DNA of 64,000 nucleotides from Urechis unicinctus (Eukaryota; Annelida; Polychaeta; Xenopneusta; Urechidae). Position 1 is the first letter of the stretch. Each line of letters opens with the position of its first letter. The stretch spans positions 6,392,505 through 6,456,504 of the forward strand of contig CM067349.1 in NCBI GenBank assembly GCA_034190875.2. Direction: 5' to 3'. Below the pieces are notes generated by a model. The model did not search any database and was not told the DNA's origin. It worked only from the letters and a program-made list of their open reading frames with translations. This document shows positions 47,080-61,419 of this stretch, piece after piece. Position numbers and translations under genes: made by a program.

Positions 47080-48050
47080 TATAAATGAAGCAGTGCATCT
47101 TTGTACTGTTCTATATTCATATTTTTGTCCGACTTTGGTCAACTGGTATATAAACACGTGTATCATATAAAGTCGTTTATGAGGTGTACATTTTGCTCTC
47201 ACAAGCACGACGGAACTTAGTCCTACTTCCCTGGCAGTAAGTCCAACAGAATAAACAACCACTGTCAACATTATATTGACGGACACCACATACAAAGGAT
47301 GGTGCTTGTGTTCCATTGGCGCCAGAGTGTCACTGTACATAACGACCAAGTACATACCGGCACGGGTCTCCAGGATATTACACCAGCAAATATGGGTCTG
47401 GAATTATCATGACAGATAATAGAATATTTCATTTACCCTAGATGTGTAGTACCCTGTCGTTTGTATGCTTGATCTATGCACTGTTCTCAGGTCCAGATGT
47501 CTAAAAGGGTTACATAGCAGTGATATGATTCTTCTTTTACTAAGTAATGGTGGTCATCGGTGAAGCATTCTATCCATATTTTAGGATGGGTTGAATAACC
47601 ACGATGTTAGCCGTTATATAGGAAATATGAATGCAGCATCTGACGTTGAGATCGCTACATACACATGATATGCCCATCATATTAGATTCGGTCGATAGCT
47701 TAGTGAGGCATATTCAATATCTCACCACCGTTAGTTGGCTATCGCATCGAGATTGCACTATCGATCATACACCCTCATAATTGATACAGTATATCATGCC
47801 TTTGCTGCAAAGTGTTTACTCGAAATATTTTGCCCGCTACAAGGCTTATCAAACCTTTGTATCAGCATTTCATGTAGAAAGCACACAGTGGTCAGGACCC
47901 AGAATACTTATCATATAATTGCAAATATATGATATACTGATTGATTGTGATTACAATTTCAGCATAATATGTACGATTGTCGCCGGCCAATTTTAAAGTA
48001 GTCTATTGATTGGCAGTGAAAATTGTGGATTTGTGCATTGAATCCATTTC
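47080..48050 (+). repeat. repeat blocks T and S, copy 2
   Basis: 47,080-47,400 (AAGCACGACGGAACTTAGTC, ..., GGATGGTGCTT) matches 45,360-45,610 and 61,040-61,400. 47,430-48,050 is block S again. Together with 45,360-46,230 this is a local tandem duplication in copy I. 48,051-48,559 shows nothing recognisable. Confidence 0.8.
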
Positions 48051-49531
48051 AGTCCAATCAAAAAATCCAACATTCCTAACTGCATTCCTTAACCGTGCCA
48101 TCTTGCAGTTTAACGCCTTTAAATCTCTTAAATGATCTGCTTGAGTTATGCAGATTGCCAGGAAAAAGTCACCAGTTGTGGTGCTATCGTCATGTTGATT
48201 ATTCAAAGTAACGGTTGTACAACGTAATGGGTTTCTTTCGACAGAGGAAGACGTGAGTACAAGGGTTACATATCCGTTATGTGGTAAGATTAAATGAACT
48301 GACGTCCATGAGGCACATAGTGCGAATGGAGTTCCTATAATTAAATGACAGTTTATGACAGACCAAGGAAACTATTGCGATGTCAATATATTGCAGACAA
48401 CATTTATTGTCATCGTTTTGTTATGTGCATGTGTTGTATTGTGAGGTGCATAGATATAGTATCCAGGAAAGTTAGTTGGTTAGGTTGGATGGCTCTTTCG
48501 CGTTAATATTTCAGTCTCGAAAAAACGACAGTTTGTTGTGACTTAGTTTGCTTCATATACATTCACGAGGAAAAATCTTTGAAATCACTGGTTGCCAGAT
48601 AAGCAGACTCCTCTTTAGTACCAGATAATAAGTTGACTATAACACGAGTATGGTGGTTCTATTTATTGACCAATCATTTCGAAATAGGTTCATTTATCAT
48701 CGTATCTAGTGGTCATAAAAAATCTGCGATAAATAGAAATAAGAGCTGCGAAGTGCCTTATTTTGATAACCTTTTATATTGTGAACCAAAATAAAAACAA
48801 TAGTAGTAATTCAGGGGCTATACCTAGAGGATACGTGCTCTTCGTTTGTGTCGTGTCGTGTCAGCCTAAATTATTCAAATCATTTCTATGATGCAAGGTG
48901 TGAGGTATAGTAAATCAAATATGGACCCGATGCTCTAGTTTAGCGGATTAATAAGGGAGTAATTGGTAGGGTGTTGTTTGATGATCAATAACAAAGCCCT
49001 TCCCATCTCTATAAACGAGAAACAGTACAGGTTTTTGGTTCATGTAATAGCAAAGCAGTACTTGAGCTTGTCCTAACTCTGGGTAGGCTATGTTAAGTAC
49101 ATCAATTGCTTGGTAAATGGATTGTGCTTGCATGATATCCGTTCTGTGTGTGTGTTATGTCGTGCTGCAACCTTCATAAATTATATAGCATATGCCCATT
49201 ATTTATAACTTGACCAAAGCAACTGTCTCATAAACGCAAACGTATTCATAAAATATTGGTGGTCCATTTACCTTGGACAAATAAGGTTAAGTTAATTCTG
49301 GAAGAAGCAAGCAGCAATGCATGTATTTAGCCTCTGTGATAGCGACAAAGAAGGGTCAATCGTTTGCTGCTGTTAGCTTGGCTACATTACGTTTTGTATT
49401 ATAGTCTTATTTGCAGGGTCATGTTAATTCATTTGATTGATTAATTATTGAGCAGACGCCAGTGAAAGGAGCATATTGACCTCCTACGATCGTGTTTTAG
49501 CAACATTGGATGTGTTAACAAGAAACGTTAT

Positions 49532-50029
49532 TGTGAGTGCCCCAGTATATCACACAACTCAGACTAGTGTTGGACTGATCTCTTTATTCAATATGGACCG
49601 TCAACTATGACAGAAACACAATACAAAAAAGTACCAAACATGTGAAACTGGCAGTTTGCCTGATGGATCTAAAAAATACAGAGAATCACTTTACCTGGTC
49701 ATAAATTGCCTTGAAAGAATGCATACTATCTAAACTCCAAAACTTCTGCAACTTTCATCATGTGTCTGACAATCTGACTTTAGGATCAGCTTTCAACAAA
49801 CCTGGTGAGATTACTACTCAGAAACTTCACACAAAGGTTATTTTGAACAAACAATATTTCTTATGTTGCTACAGCATAATTACAAACACAAAATATCAGC
49901 TTATCTTGCTAGAATATGTTTTAATGTCCACACAAAAAGGTACTAAAAACGGGACTATTTTCCGCGCGCGCTAATACGCGCCAACGTCGTGAATCGCCCA
50001 AAAGCAATAATGTAGAAGGGAAAAGTTAG
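49532..50029 (-). mobile_element. copy-II-specific insertion, possibly a solo LTR
   Basis: In copy I the flanks (AACATTGGxTGTGTTAA and AACTGTxxGGCAA) are about 80 bp apart; here they are 0.5 kb apart. The extra DNA starts TGTGAGTGCCCC and contains TTTATT near its start, that is AATAAA on the minus strand, as in an LTR read backwards. No clear CA end or target duplication was found, so the class is uncertain. Confidence 0.4.
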
Positions 50030-53000
50030 GCATAATAAACTGTGTGGCAACGGCCAGTTTACCAGTTAATCAGATATTTTAGGGTAAATATGAATTCATT
50101 GTATTGATTCCTTACAACTCTTGCCGTTAAAGCAAGTAATGAAAATAACAATCGTCTGTGTTTGTATGCAAGTCGCTATCGGCAATAAGCAACAAGAGTT
50201 GTAGAAATGGGAGACACTGAAGCGATGATGCTAGTGTGAATGTGTTCGTGCACTTCATTTGTCAGCTGTATTTACAGCTGTTTCGAAAGCACCAGCATTA
50301 GTAGATGTATGTCAGCTATGTCATGCTGCATACCAAGGGAAAACTATTACATCAACGTGGTTGGTAAAACGGTAGCCATCTAGGAAAGGAAGGTGTAAAC
50401 TCCTATGATGTCGTTATATTGACAATTGTATATAGGCAGTTTAACATTAACATGGATTATGTTAGAATGTGGCCATGTTATGGGTGGCTTTAGTGTAATA
50501 AGCCTTATCAACTCCTATAATGCCAGACGTACAACAAAGGCAATCAATGTTCAGTGGCATATACCTAATCCATATAATTTTTCACTTATCCGCCAATGCA
50601 ATGTTCGCTCGTGTATCTACTTTCCAGTGTTGCTCCCTACGGTAAACGAACGCCATTGAACAGTGCATACTACGGGCTGATAATAGAGCTTATCCTAAAT
50701 GATATCAGACAAAAATGTGCTGGCTGAATGCAACTAGCCATCAGAATTTGTCTAATGGTGTAGAGTGACTACCTCAATATACAACCATTAATGCAGGTTT
50801 GCATTATTTACGAAATAATTACAAGGTAATGTAAACAATGGCCATGTAAACAATGATCATTTGCTTTAGCAGAAACACGCATACACATGCTCGCATATAC
50901 ACATATACGCACACGCAAACATTTCCATGATGTTTATATTGTGCGGTACAAGCACATTCTCTGATCCCTGTTTTATCGCCCTTGCCAATAAACCTTATCT
51001 TATCATGTCTTGTAAGTAGCCAAACACATTGTTTATAACAACCAGATTTGGACAATGTTTGAAACGGTTTTGGGCATTGCCACACAATGACTCATAACAA
51101 ACAGGTTTGCTTGGAAATAGATGTATCAAAAGGTTAATTAAAAAGTGTATTGCTTTAATTGAATGTGAGTTCTTGTACGATTTCAAATGTACAAAATTGA
51201 GGCTTGACTAGTTGCATAAAGCGAGCTGTTTTGGCCCCAGCCGCGACTGTTTATTTGAAGTACTGGCGATGCTGGCAGAATATTTTTGCAATAAATGGAT
51301 GGGATTAGTCTCAATAAGTGCTCTTTCCGACTAACACAACCAACGGCACTAATGAATACCAAGCAGGGATTGATTCATATGCTATTATCTTGTATAACCA
51401 TACAACGGCTGAATGGACAAATGCAATTAGTTTGCTCTGAATTGCGACTGAAAAGGCTGCAATGCACGTGTTGTATTGCAGGAACAGTTTCACCAGAGTG
51501 CGTACGGGAAAAAATGGAAGTACTGGAAAAGTGAGCATTAAATAGTTTGATAGCAAACTGATGTGTTGTCCCGTATGTAATATTTCACCATGGGAATTTT
51601 TGAGAGGTTGTCAATAGTGTTGTATGGAAGGTATGACTGTGAAATTGGAAATAATGTTAATAGGAAAGGATACTTATCTGTTGTGCGTTGTTGTTACATT
51701 CTCTCGATAAGCGACCGATACTATATGTATCTCGCGCCAACCTCATGTTGCATAGTATTGCCGCAGTGTTGTGATACATTGAATCAAAGACATCAAGCGA
51801 TCATTTATGTAACGCTTGCTTGCATATTGAAGTATTTCAATAGTGAGATAACTAGTAGGATAAAACAGGTCTTTGCTACACATGCTGAACGGGACGTTAT
51901 TGTAAAATTCATGGAATTTTGTTATCAACTAACATAACCAGCTGCATACTACATAAATATTGACAAAAGCATCTGGTGTACCTAAGATGCTACAGAGGCA
52001 TATCATCTATTGCATTTGTGGAATCTGGAACAAAACAAAACCTCATAAAGGAGGTTTAACTTAGTAAGGCCATATGCATTATAAACATGGTAGACTTGAA
52101 CCAAGCACGACTTAAATATGAAGGAGAAGAAGAGTGTGAGCTACAAACATATGTATGATTGAGTACCCAATATAAAAACGTCACATTATTCGTCTTTTGA
52201 GCAGATCATAGTCCTTGAATGATAATTTTGTATTATCCATGGTTGTGGCGACGAAATATAACCGTATGCAACCTTCATTTATTTTCGGTTTAAAATAAAG
52301 CGCATCTTGAATTATTTGCATAGACGATCACTTCTTTGAATTTTATATTTCTCGTTACAAATTCTGTTGCAATAAATCCTCTAATAGTCAAGGGCTGTAA
52401 ACAAAGCAGTGTTGGTAGATAACTATTGGACCGTCGTATTAACGAGAAATGTATAAGTCAGTAGAGCACTAATCTAATCGCCAGTTGGATTAACACCTGA
52501 TTTTTTATGCTGAACAAAAACAACTTACATGGAAGATGTACAATAATATGCTGTCAAAGCCATACAGTACGCCTGAATTGGCGATATTGTGATATAAATG
52601 ACCTAATCAATAACGCGCGTGTGGCCGGCTTCATCCTGCCGATTACAACACAAGATCTGCCTCGATACTTAATATGTTAAAGCAAACCATGTGGCGTGAA
52701 AACTATATCACAGGTTGTTAGTATATGCGTTATCTAACTGGCACATGCTCCGTTTGGTTTTGAATGACGATGCAATGGCAACAACAGCATTTTACAACGC
52801 ATTAATAATCAAGCTGATTTTATTCTGTCCACTCATCGCTGTACGTCTCCAACGGTTGGAACTATACACCACAAAGGCAGCCAGCTTTCATTTGTTCTTC
52901 CAGATAGGGAGTAAAACTAAACAGGTCCTTCAATTGTGTTGGTTTCAATGCATTCCCAGATAAGAATTATTTGCAGGTATGTTATTTCCGCGACACTAAT

Positions 53001-54793
53001 GCAGAACGAACGGGATAGAAATGACGTCTAGTTTAGTGAAGGAATTATCTCTGAAACCCGTGCATATATCTCAAGGATAAATGACGTAAGGTGAGGCAAT
53101 AGTTTCCTCGCACGTCAGCTCAATAATCAAAACAATATAATAAGAAGCGTACATTGCGTCCTTGCAATGTTACAGGTTGCATATGAGGACCAGTGTATGG
53201 ATGAGCGCCTTTTTATGTTTGCTCGTTTGGTAACAGCGATTACGTGCATTTAAGTAAAATATACATATTTGATTAAACAAAGCAACCCATATATATGGAA
53301 TGATGAAATGATGGCCACCCAAAAACTTATAATGATGGGTGGTCAGGACCGTTAGGTCCTTAGGTACCCTACCAATGGCCTGCAATCAGATTTGCACGCC
53401 CTGTACCTGATTAATAGGCCATTCTACCGGAACATAATGGCTAAGAGTCAAATGCAATGGCAATGGACAACCAGATCCAGCAATGGACGGGCTGGTCCAC
53501 AAGCACTGTCATCAATATTGTAAGGCATACACTGAGAGATAACCATCGTGTTTCAGATCAGTAGGTTCTATAGTTACAGGTTATCAAAAAAAGCATATTC
53601 CTGAAGTTTACGCCGGTTAATAAAGGGTGCAATGCTACTTAGCCTGCTTTCTATCAGATTTCCAAGCAATGTTTAAAATGCTTTCAATGATATTTCCAAG
53701 CCTTTATGCTATATACTCATGAAACCTTAATACTCTCTCGTCAATAATACTCAAGACCCGTAACTTCATTAGACCATTGCTGTTCGAAATATTACAAGAT
53801 TGCATTGCCCCCAACGTACAGCTCCCTGGTGAACTTGTTATGGATCTAAGCAATAAACTCTGAATTTAACTGCATTAGTTATTATCAATTGTTTGCGCAA
53901 ACTTTTCATTGAATGACATAGTTCACATAGTTTGTCTTTCTGTTTTAACTGGCATGTATATCTACTACTGCTGCCCATATGCACTTTACACTCACGCGTC
54001 CTAGCAAACACTGACAGGGTGATCTGACAAAGCAAATCAATAGATGCTCTTCTATGTGACGTTTAATTACGGGGCCTTCATCAAAACGTTATATTTGATG
54101 ATGTATTTGATTACGAGTATCAAAGTCAACCAACAAGCCACATCCATTACTAGCATCTGTGAATATAGTCAGGACATGACTTCTTAAAGTAGCGTAGAGG
54201 GTGTATGGATGATAGCTTTTGATCTGTTAAACTGTTAGATGAGCCAGTTGCCGTGACTTGAATGGCCGGTTCATATCATGATTCCACAACTGCCACACCT
54301 TTATTAATTATTTATTGATATACTACAAGGGTCAATATACATGTTTCAAAGAAATAAATAAAGTCTATTCACTAATGCATCCATATTACCGAATTTCCCA
54401 TCAAGACTATCAACAAAAAGCATATTCAAAGCATAACGTCTTGATGATACCCAACACAGTGACGATATTATGTTATCTCTACGGACCGCCATCCTGCCTT
54501 GCCTTACCGCGACAAGAATGTAAAAAGATGTTGTTCAAAAGAGGCGGAAAATACAATGTTACTCATTCGGTGCAGGACGAAATCTGGAGTAGAGTAATCA
54601 GCCGTAGATAATGACGCCTAGCTCGTCGAGACAAAGAACATTGCATTCATCGTGACACAACCACGTCTTGGAGTTTTCATTCATCGTAAACATCACTTTC
54701 ATTGATTTACGCTAGTTCGGAAATCTCATTCAAGAAGCAGCAAACATACGTTTTGAATTGATTCGCCAGCCGTCCCTTGTCTCATTTAAAAAA

Positions 54794-54906
54794 ACATTTC
54801 ACAAAACGTTATGAAAGAGATAATGAATAACAATACATAACGTAGAGTAATGTCACATTTCACAAAACGTTATGAAAGAGATAATGAATAACAATACATA
54901 ACGTAG
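54794..54906. repeat. exact 52-bp direct repeat, period 61
   Basis: ACATTTCACAAAACGTTATG...ACGTAG occurs at 54,794-54,845 and again at 54,855-54,906 without a mismatch. Copy I has no counterpart, so this is a very recent local duplication. Confidence 0.93.
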
Positions 54907-55190
54907 TTGGTAGATACGCTCCCGTTATCTACCTCAATTATTGGTCCTTAGGGATCGACCATATAATTGCCTATATTTGGTTAAATTTTTGGGTGATAAT
55001 CTAACTCGCCATGTTTACAATCAGCGTCATGTACACTATATATAGAATATTATCGCCTGCCCACATCACAGTACATTAGCAAAAAGGAATAGAGGCAAAT
55101 CAAATCTGTGCAAGGAACAAATAAGGATTTGGGGCCTCGTAATCAATACTTCCCTGGTACGCCATAAGGATAATGGCAAAATGGCTTAAG

Positions 55191-57649
55191 CCCCAATGAC
55201 AGCATCAGGTTTCTTTTGAAATAAATACATTTAACCATGCTATATGAAGCGCAACTCTCGGGATGTAATGATGATTACATTAGCAGTAAAGCAACAGCCT
55301 GTCATTAATGCTTGATCATTAAACATTACTAAATCTTTCGTATCCTTGAGTTTATTAGAAATCACGCTATTCTTTATCGCCGATATAAAACCCTGAAACA
55401 AATATGTCCACTTGTATGGGATTTTTAAACATATTTCCTTACCTTACTTGTCCGATAACACTACATTCAGTAAGATAAGGCCGTGTGCAGTCAACTATTC
55501 CTTTTCATAATTCTCTGAACCACAGGTGTTGATGTGATAGAGTAACGTTAATCAATCAATTTTGCAGGTGGCTTCATTCACAAAGTAATCCTGCCCATCA
55601 ATCACGCCTGCCCATATGTCACGTGGGGATATCTACTTCAACGCCTAAGTACCGGGGGGTTCCATTAGGGATTTGCCTTTGTGCTAGACCTACAGTAGGC
55701 CTCTATGTCTGCAGTAGAGACCTACATCATGCTAAGTCAAATGTGGTGGACTGATCGATCATAAAAATATTTCTTCGGTCTACTCTTTATCCATTTGAAA
55801 TAGCCACACGGATGTCATTGTGTTCGATTCAATTGTTGATTATCTTGTTTGCTGAAGTTGTAGGAAAGCTGTAAAACATAGTACTTGTAAAATTCGTTGA
55901 AAAAAATTCGAAGCGGAATTTCGTCCACAAACGTATCTGCTCAAATCTATGTGAACACGAAGCAATTTCGTAATAACGTACTTTGTTATTCGAAACAAAA
56001 ATGGCGATAAAAGGAGCAGCGTTAATGTTTGAGATGTGTTTTTGATTCATTTGTGCATATATTGCACATTGATGACAATCTGGATTTTTCAGTGAGCACC
56101 GTAAGATGTTTAAGAATAACCAGATATGGTTCATCTTTGCATTCGTTTATCTGTGAAAGGCAGTGATATTAATCTTTGGTTGTCGTCCACATTTTGACTA
56201 GGCCAAACGCCAGACAGTAGTAGTATGTTAAGCAAATTAATAATAAGCAGTCTCTGTAAAGATAAATCTGCTATGATAGTGTCACCCCCTAAATATCCCT
56301 TGTGCGGTTAATAAAGTTAAGAGGACAAATCAAGTAAGTTTGGTTGTTAATGGATGAACACATTGTATTTCAACAACAACTGACCGTTGTCCATTAAAAC
56401 GCCATGTTTGTTATCATTTGGTAACATTTATGACCAGCATGGTCTGACTCAATGTAGCATAAAACTCAGACTGACTTTTTCATAGATTAATATTGCTTCA
56501 ATGTGCAGTAAATAAATCAAAATATGAACTATGACAAAGCAAATTCGTAAGAAGCATTTATATCTATCTTAGCAATGTTTCATCATAGACACTACACCCG
56601 GTCACATATGAAGCTTGTCATCGATTATACTTTACATCTGCTATTATGCTTGCATTTTTTTTCCCGTAAGTTCTTCGATTTCCGAAGCATCTTTGTAAAT
56701 CTACTCCTACAGGACACCATGCTAATTGCAGCCATTATGGTGAGATGCAGAGCCAACTTATTGCATTGACCCATTCAGTTGCAGAATAGTAAAAAAACAC
56801 TAAAAACAATGCAACAAAAACTGCGAGGAGTTTATTAGAGGCGTTAATTATGTTGGTCAAACAGAGCACTTATTGAGACTTATCCAATCCATTAGTCACA
56901 AACGATCAATGCACTAGTCACTCTCCAATTTTTGTGTGCACGTTCTTGGATTGATACGACTCGCAATGCTTTGATTCCGTTACCGCCTCACACATTGACT
57001 ATTGTGACTCAATAACAAGGCAGACGGCACAAAGCAATGGACATCTTTACCAAGTTAGCGGCATTCCATTCTGATAACTTTCCACAGGCTGTGACCTTGT
57101 CTACTATGATACTGAATATCGCACGAACAATGCCAATCCATGAGACAGTTGTTAACGAGAAATATCGCGCAGTCGTGACAGCAACATGTAGTCAATTGCA
57201 TCCTGATCACAAAGAAACATGCTCCTTTACTCGCAAAAGAGGGAGTGAGTCCTGAAATGATATATAGTTGCTTTCGAGATAAATCACCCACTGTTGATGC
57301 ATATTATCGAGACGTCGTACCCTCACACTATTACCACGGTAGCTTTGGCTACCTAACATCACTACCTCATCTGTATGTCTAATACGAACTTATTTGATTC
57401 CACTATGCAGTCATAATAACCAGCTACTTCTACTGACTCAACTGAAACGCGAATACAATTTAGTTGAAGAATAGAACAGGATATCATAATACCACAAAAG
57501 ATTGCGATGGATGGAAGATTCCAAATATTGCTTTGCGAATTTTCTCCGCAATATTTGGGACTGCAAATAACACAATGATGACTATGTAAGCGTTGTCCAT
57601 ATAGTTTACGTCTTTGCTCTGACATAGATTTACTATCCGGCAAAATGTT
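55191..57649 (+). repeat. copy II, middle part; no gene
   Basis: 56,400-57,385 is co-linear with parts of 37,040 and 38,960-39,914. 57,386-57,649 is co-linear with 41,515-41,819. 55,191-56,400 shows no clear counterpart and no convincing ORF. Confidence 0.6.
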
Positions 57650-60600
57650 CAGACTATAATTTGCCAGAACGAAAAGGGGCAAACGTCTGACCCATGCTGC
57701 ATTAGCTTATAAATCATCTTCCCCAACGAAAACTAGGTTACCAGCTAACCGCTCCACTGCAGCGGCATTATTGCTTTCTCGAATCCACCAAGAGATGGCT
57801 TTGTCATATAAGAAGAAACAGTGATTAGAATGATGGAGGCTACTGTCGAAGTGAGACTGGTGATTTTGAGTCGATCTGGCAGTAATCATTGCACATTGAT
57901 AACACGTTTCAACATCTAAAATCCACCAATTCTGATGTTAGTTAATGTCTAGGTCACCCCAGACTTGGTGCCTCATATGCTTATGCTAATGTGATCTTGT
58001 CATAGGCTGGATATATAACCTATATATCCTCTTAGGCAAACACCACATTATCTCAACCATCTTATTTCAGCTGATAACAGTAATAATTCACTTGAACCAC
58101 CTTCATGATGATAACACCACAACAGTCCTCTGGGCCAACCACTCACTAGAGTGAAATTAGTTGACTACACTTCAGGGAGAAAAAGCCTGCACCAATCCCC
58201 TTCAAAACTCCCCCTAGTCAAAACAAAACATAACGAATTTCTGGTGATTGCATATGTACAGCGATATAATTGCTGTCATTATTTACGATTAATACAAGTT
58301 GGGTTGACAACGCCTCAAAACCTTGCGCTAGGGTCAGTCCAATATTATTAAACCATCCATTGTTTTTAGCCACTATACGGGACTTCCTCTTGAACTAGGT
58401 TTTATTTTCTGCATCGCATAGCGTATTCTTTATGCTTTGTTGACTTACTCCTATTCCGGAAATTCTGTATATTCATAGAACAATCACGCATAAGATTGTT
58501 AGAATTACGCTACAATCGCGAGGAGTTTGTGGCTAGTTGTTAGCCATGGCGCTTTATGACACACATGATGTAGGTTCAATCCCTCGGTAGGACTGGTTGC
58601 TAGCGATGATAAACATACTTGGCTGTCCATCTGTGGAAGGGGATGTACACGATCAAAGGGCCCACAGGTCACGTACTGGATCTTTCTCTAATTTAAACAG
58701 AAATGTTACTTATCCGCTATGGCATTGAAGGCTATAAATTTAATAATGCTAATAAATGTACTACATAGACCATATAGTAATATGATTTATTGCTACATAT
58801 CCAGCCCTCTGCAGATGAGTTTTGAGCTTGAGCCCGCCATCAAGCAATACTGACGTGTACTCACAAGATGATAAAACAACACTCACTGTTGAAGCATTAC
58901 TTAACAGTTTAACGTTTTGCTTCTTTTATTTTAACCGAATCAATTGAATTGCGTACCCTTGGTACAAGGAATAACTCAACTAGCTTTTGTAAGCAACTAC
59001 AAATAGTATAATTACGGCCAACATGAAGTGCCACATTTGACAGTTCTTTGATGTACTATAAAATGTGAAATACATGCTTTTTGGAGGGGTACATTGTCCT
59101 TCGACAAGCACGACAGAATTTATCCCTACTTTCCTGTAATGTAATGTATAACCACTGGCAAAGTTATTGTGTCAGACACCGCGTAAAAGTGGGAGGCTGG
59201 TGCAGGTTCTCGATTTGGGACAATGCATATTTGTAGATAAAGGTTAACAGTACTTCATCTCCCAAATATGGATCTAACACATACCGGCGAGGGTGTCCAG
59301 GACATTAAATTACCATATATGGGTATGGAATTACCATGATAGATAGGTGAATGTTTTATTTTCTCTAGATGGGTAGCATCCATTATATGCTTTATCAATG
59401 TAACTATACCAAATGGCGAAACGTTCTGACTATGATACGTCAGGAAGAAACAAAACAAAGGTTTTCCTCTGGCTACATAAGCGTTTAATCGACATCGCCA
59501 AAGAAAACTAGGTTCTGAGCTATCCAATGTATCAGCATTATTGCTTTCTAAGGCGGCCTTGTCACATAAAAGGAAACAGTGATTAGCATGATCTATGCTG
59601 CTGTCGAACCGTAATGGGTGATTTTGAATCGAGATGGATGACAAGATTGCGCAGAGATAACACGTTTCAGCATCTGAACTCCGTCAGTATTGATGTTTGT
59701 TGATGTCTAGGTCACATGAAATAGATTAACTCTTGCCAGGATGTAGCATACTGGTCATTTCAGTTGAGTGAGTAAGCTAGGCGATATGCGCTATTTTGCT
59801 CTCTAGTTCTTGCTGTGGGAAGTCACAAATAAGGTATGTAGCAAATATATCTACCTTTACACCTGAACAGCAGATCTTCCTGTCAGCGGCTGCTCCTGAA
59901 GGCAAGCACAATTATTGTACGCGCAGTTTGTTAAAGACGGATTTCGATGTTATAATGCTACGCAACCCTAAGGTCTGTTACCCAGTTATCTGTATTACCA
60001 TAAGTTTACACATTATGTCCATTGTCTTGCGCTTGCATAAATATATATGTTTAACTATATTATGGTTGTCATTATCTATGATAAATACAAGTTTGGTTGA
60101 CAGAGCAAACTCTAGGCTTGGGTTGGTTTAATATCATCAAATTACCCGCTTTACTTTTTTGCCACTATATTCTTCGTGTGCTTGCTGTAATGTCGCATAG
60201 ATAACATTATTATTACCTAAACATCGCGTTCACACTTGCAGAAACTGGCAATAATCCACGTGAAACATTTTATGTTACCTATGTGTTTACTTAGTCATCG
60301 CCAGCGGGAACATTGAAGGTATAATGCCCTGAGAAGCGACGAAAATCAGTTCATCGTTGTGGAGCTCAATAAACGACAATGAGGAGTAGCAAATTGAGTG
60401 TTGCAAAAAATTTGAGTTGTCGCATCGACTGATGTATGTGCGTGGAATATGAAAGTAAAATGAAATAACACAATGATTAAAGATATTATATTACATACAA
60501 CACCCATCTATTTGTACCCTTTGTCTATCAGACGTCCGGCGATATCATTGTTAATTTCCATTTAGTTAGTTACAGGCCTCATCAGGATTGCCCCATAATC

Positions 60601-61400
60601 ATCATTATTGTTGTGTCACACTACACAAATCGCTTGTTTCCATTGCATCAAATACTCATTTTGCTATGTTGTTATTCTGAACATGGTTTTATTAACTGTA
60701 CAAACGCGAGGAATCGGTTGCAAATGGTTCGCCGTGGCACTCTTTGACCCACATTATGTGGATTCAATCCCAATGTATAACTGGCTGCTCGTGAATCGGA
60801 TGATTTATTGCTAAATACACAGCACTCTGGAGACGACAACCCTTAATGCATTACAGGCGGTAACTCAATGGAGGCAAGAGAACCAAATAATACTCTCCGT
60901 TGAGGCATTATTTGGCGACATTATGTTTTCTTTTATTGGTATCGCTTTCATTGTAACCGAATCATTTGTATTGCATTTCCTTGGTACAGGGAATAACTAA
61001 GTTAGCTTGTTTTAGCAACTACAATTTATATAACTACGGACGGCATGATGTGTAACTTTTAACTGTTCTATATTTATATTTTTGTCTGACTTTGGTTAAC
61101 TGTTATATAACACGTGTAACATATGTAGTCGTTTATGAGGTGTACATTTTGCTCTCACAAGCACGACGGAACTTAGTCCTACTTCCCTGGAAGTAATTCC
61201 AACAGAATAAACAACCACTGTCAACATTATATTGACAGAAACCACATAAAAAGGATGGTGCTTATTCTCCATGGGCGTCAGAGCTTCAGCGAACATAATG
61301 TTTAACAGTCCTTCACCTGCCAGATATGGACCAAGTACATACGCGCATGGGTCTCCAGGATATTACACCAGCAACTATGGGTTTGGAATTACCTTGACAG
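57650..61400 (+). repeat. sub-repeat units 1 and 2, copy II
   Basis: 57,650-59,430 matches 41,820-43,930, and 59,430-61,400 matches 43,930-45,640 plus block T, but without the TA/GATA expansion. The block at 58,540-58,590 contains a GGTTCAATCCC sequence like a tRNA B box, also present in degraded form at 43,018 and 60,768. Confidence 0.8.
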
Positions 61401-61419
61401 ATAATAGATTATTTAATTG

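Larger units (their letters stand above)
48560..55190 (+). repeat. copy II of the large composite repeat (first part)
   Basis: Direct, co-linear counterpart of 29,057-34,890, about 19.5 kb downstream of it. It differs by a 0.5-kb insertion (49,532-50,029), a 61-bp-period duplication (54,794-54,906) and many small changes. No gene. Confidence 0.85.

Noticed and set aside
47071-61296. Minus-strand ORFs at 47,071-47,355 and 61,096-61,296 sharing YVVSVNIMLTVVVYSVG
   Set aside because: The DNA itself is nearly identical between the copies, so the shared peptide gives no evidence of selection, and the flanks of both ORFs diverge in length and frame.
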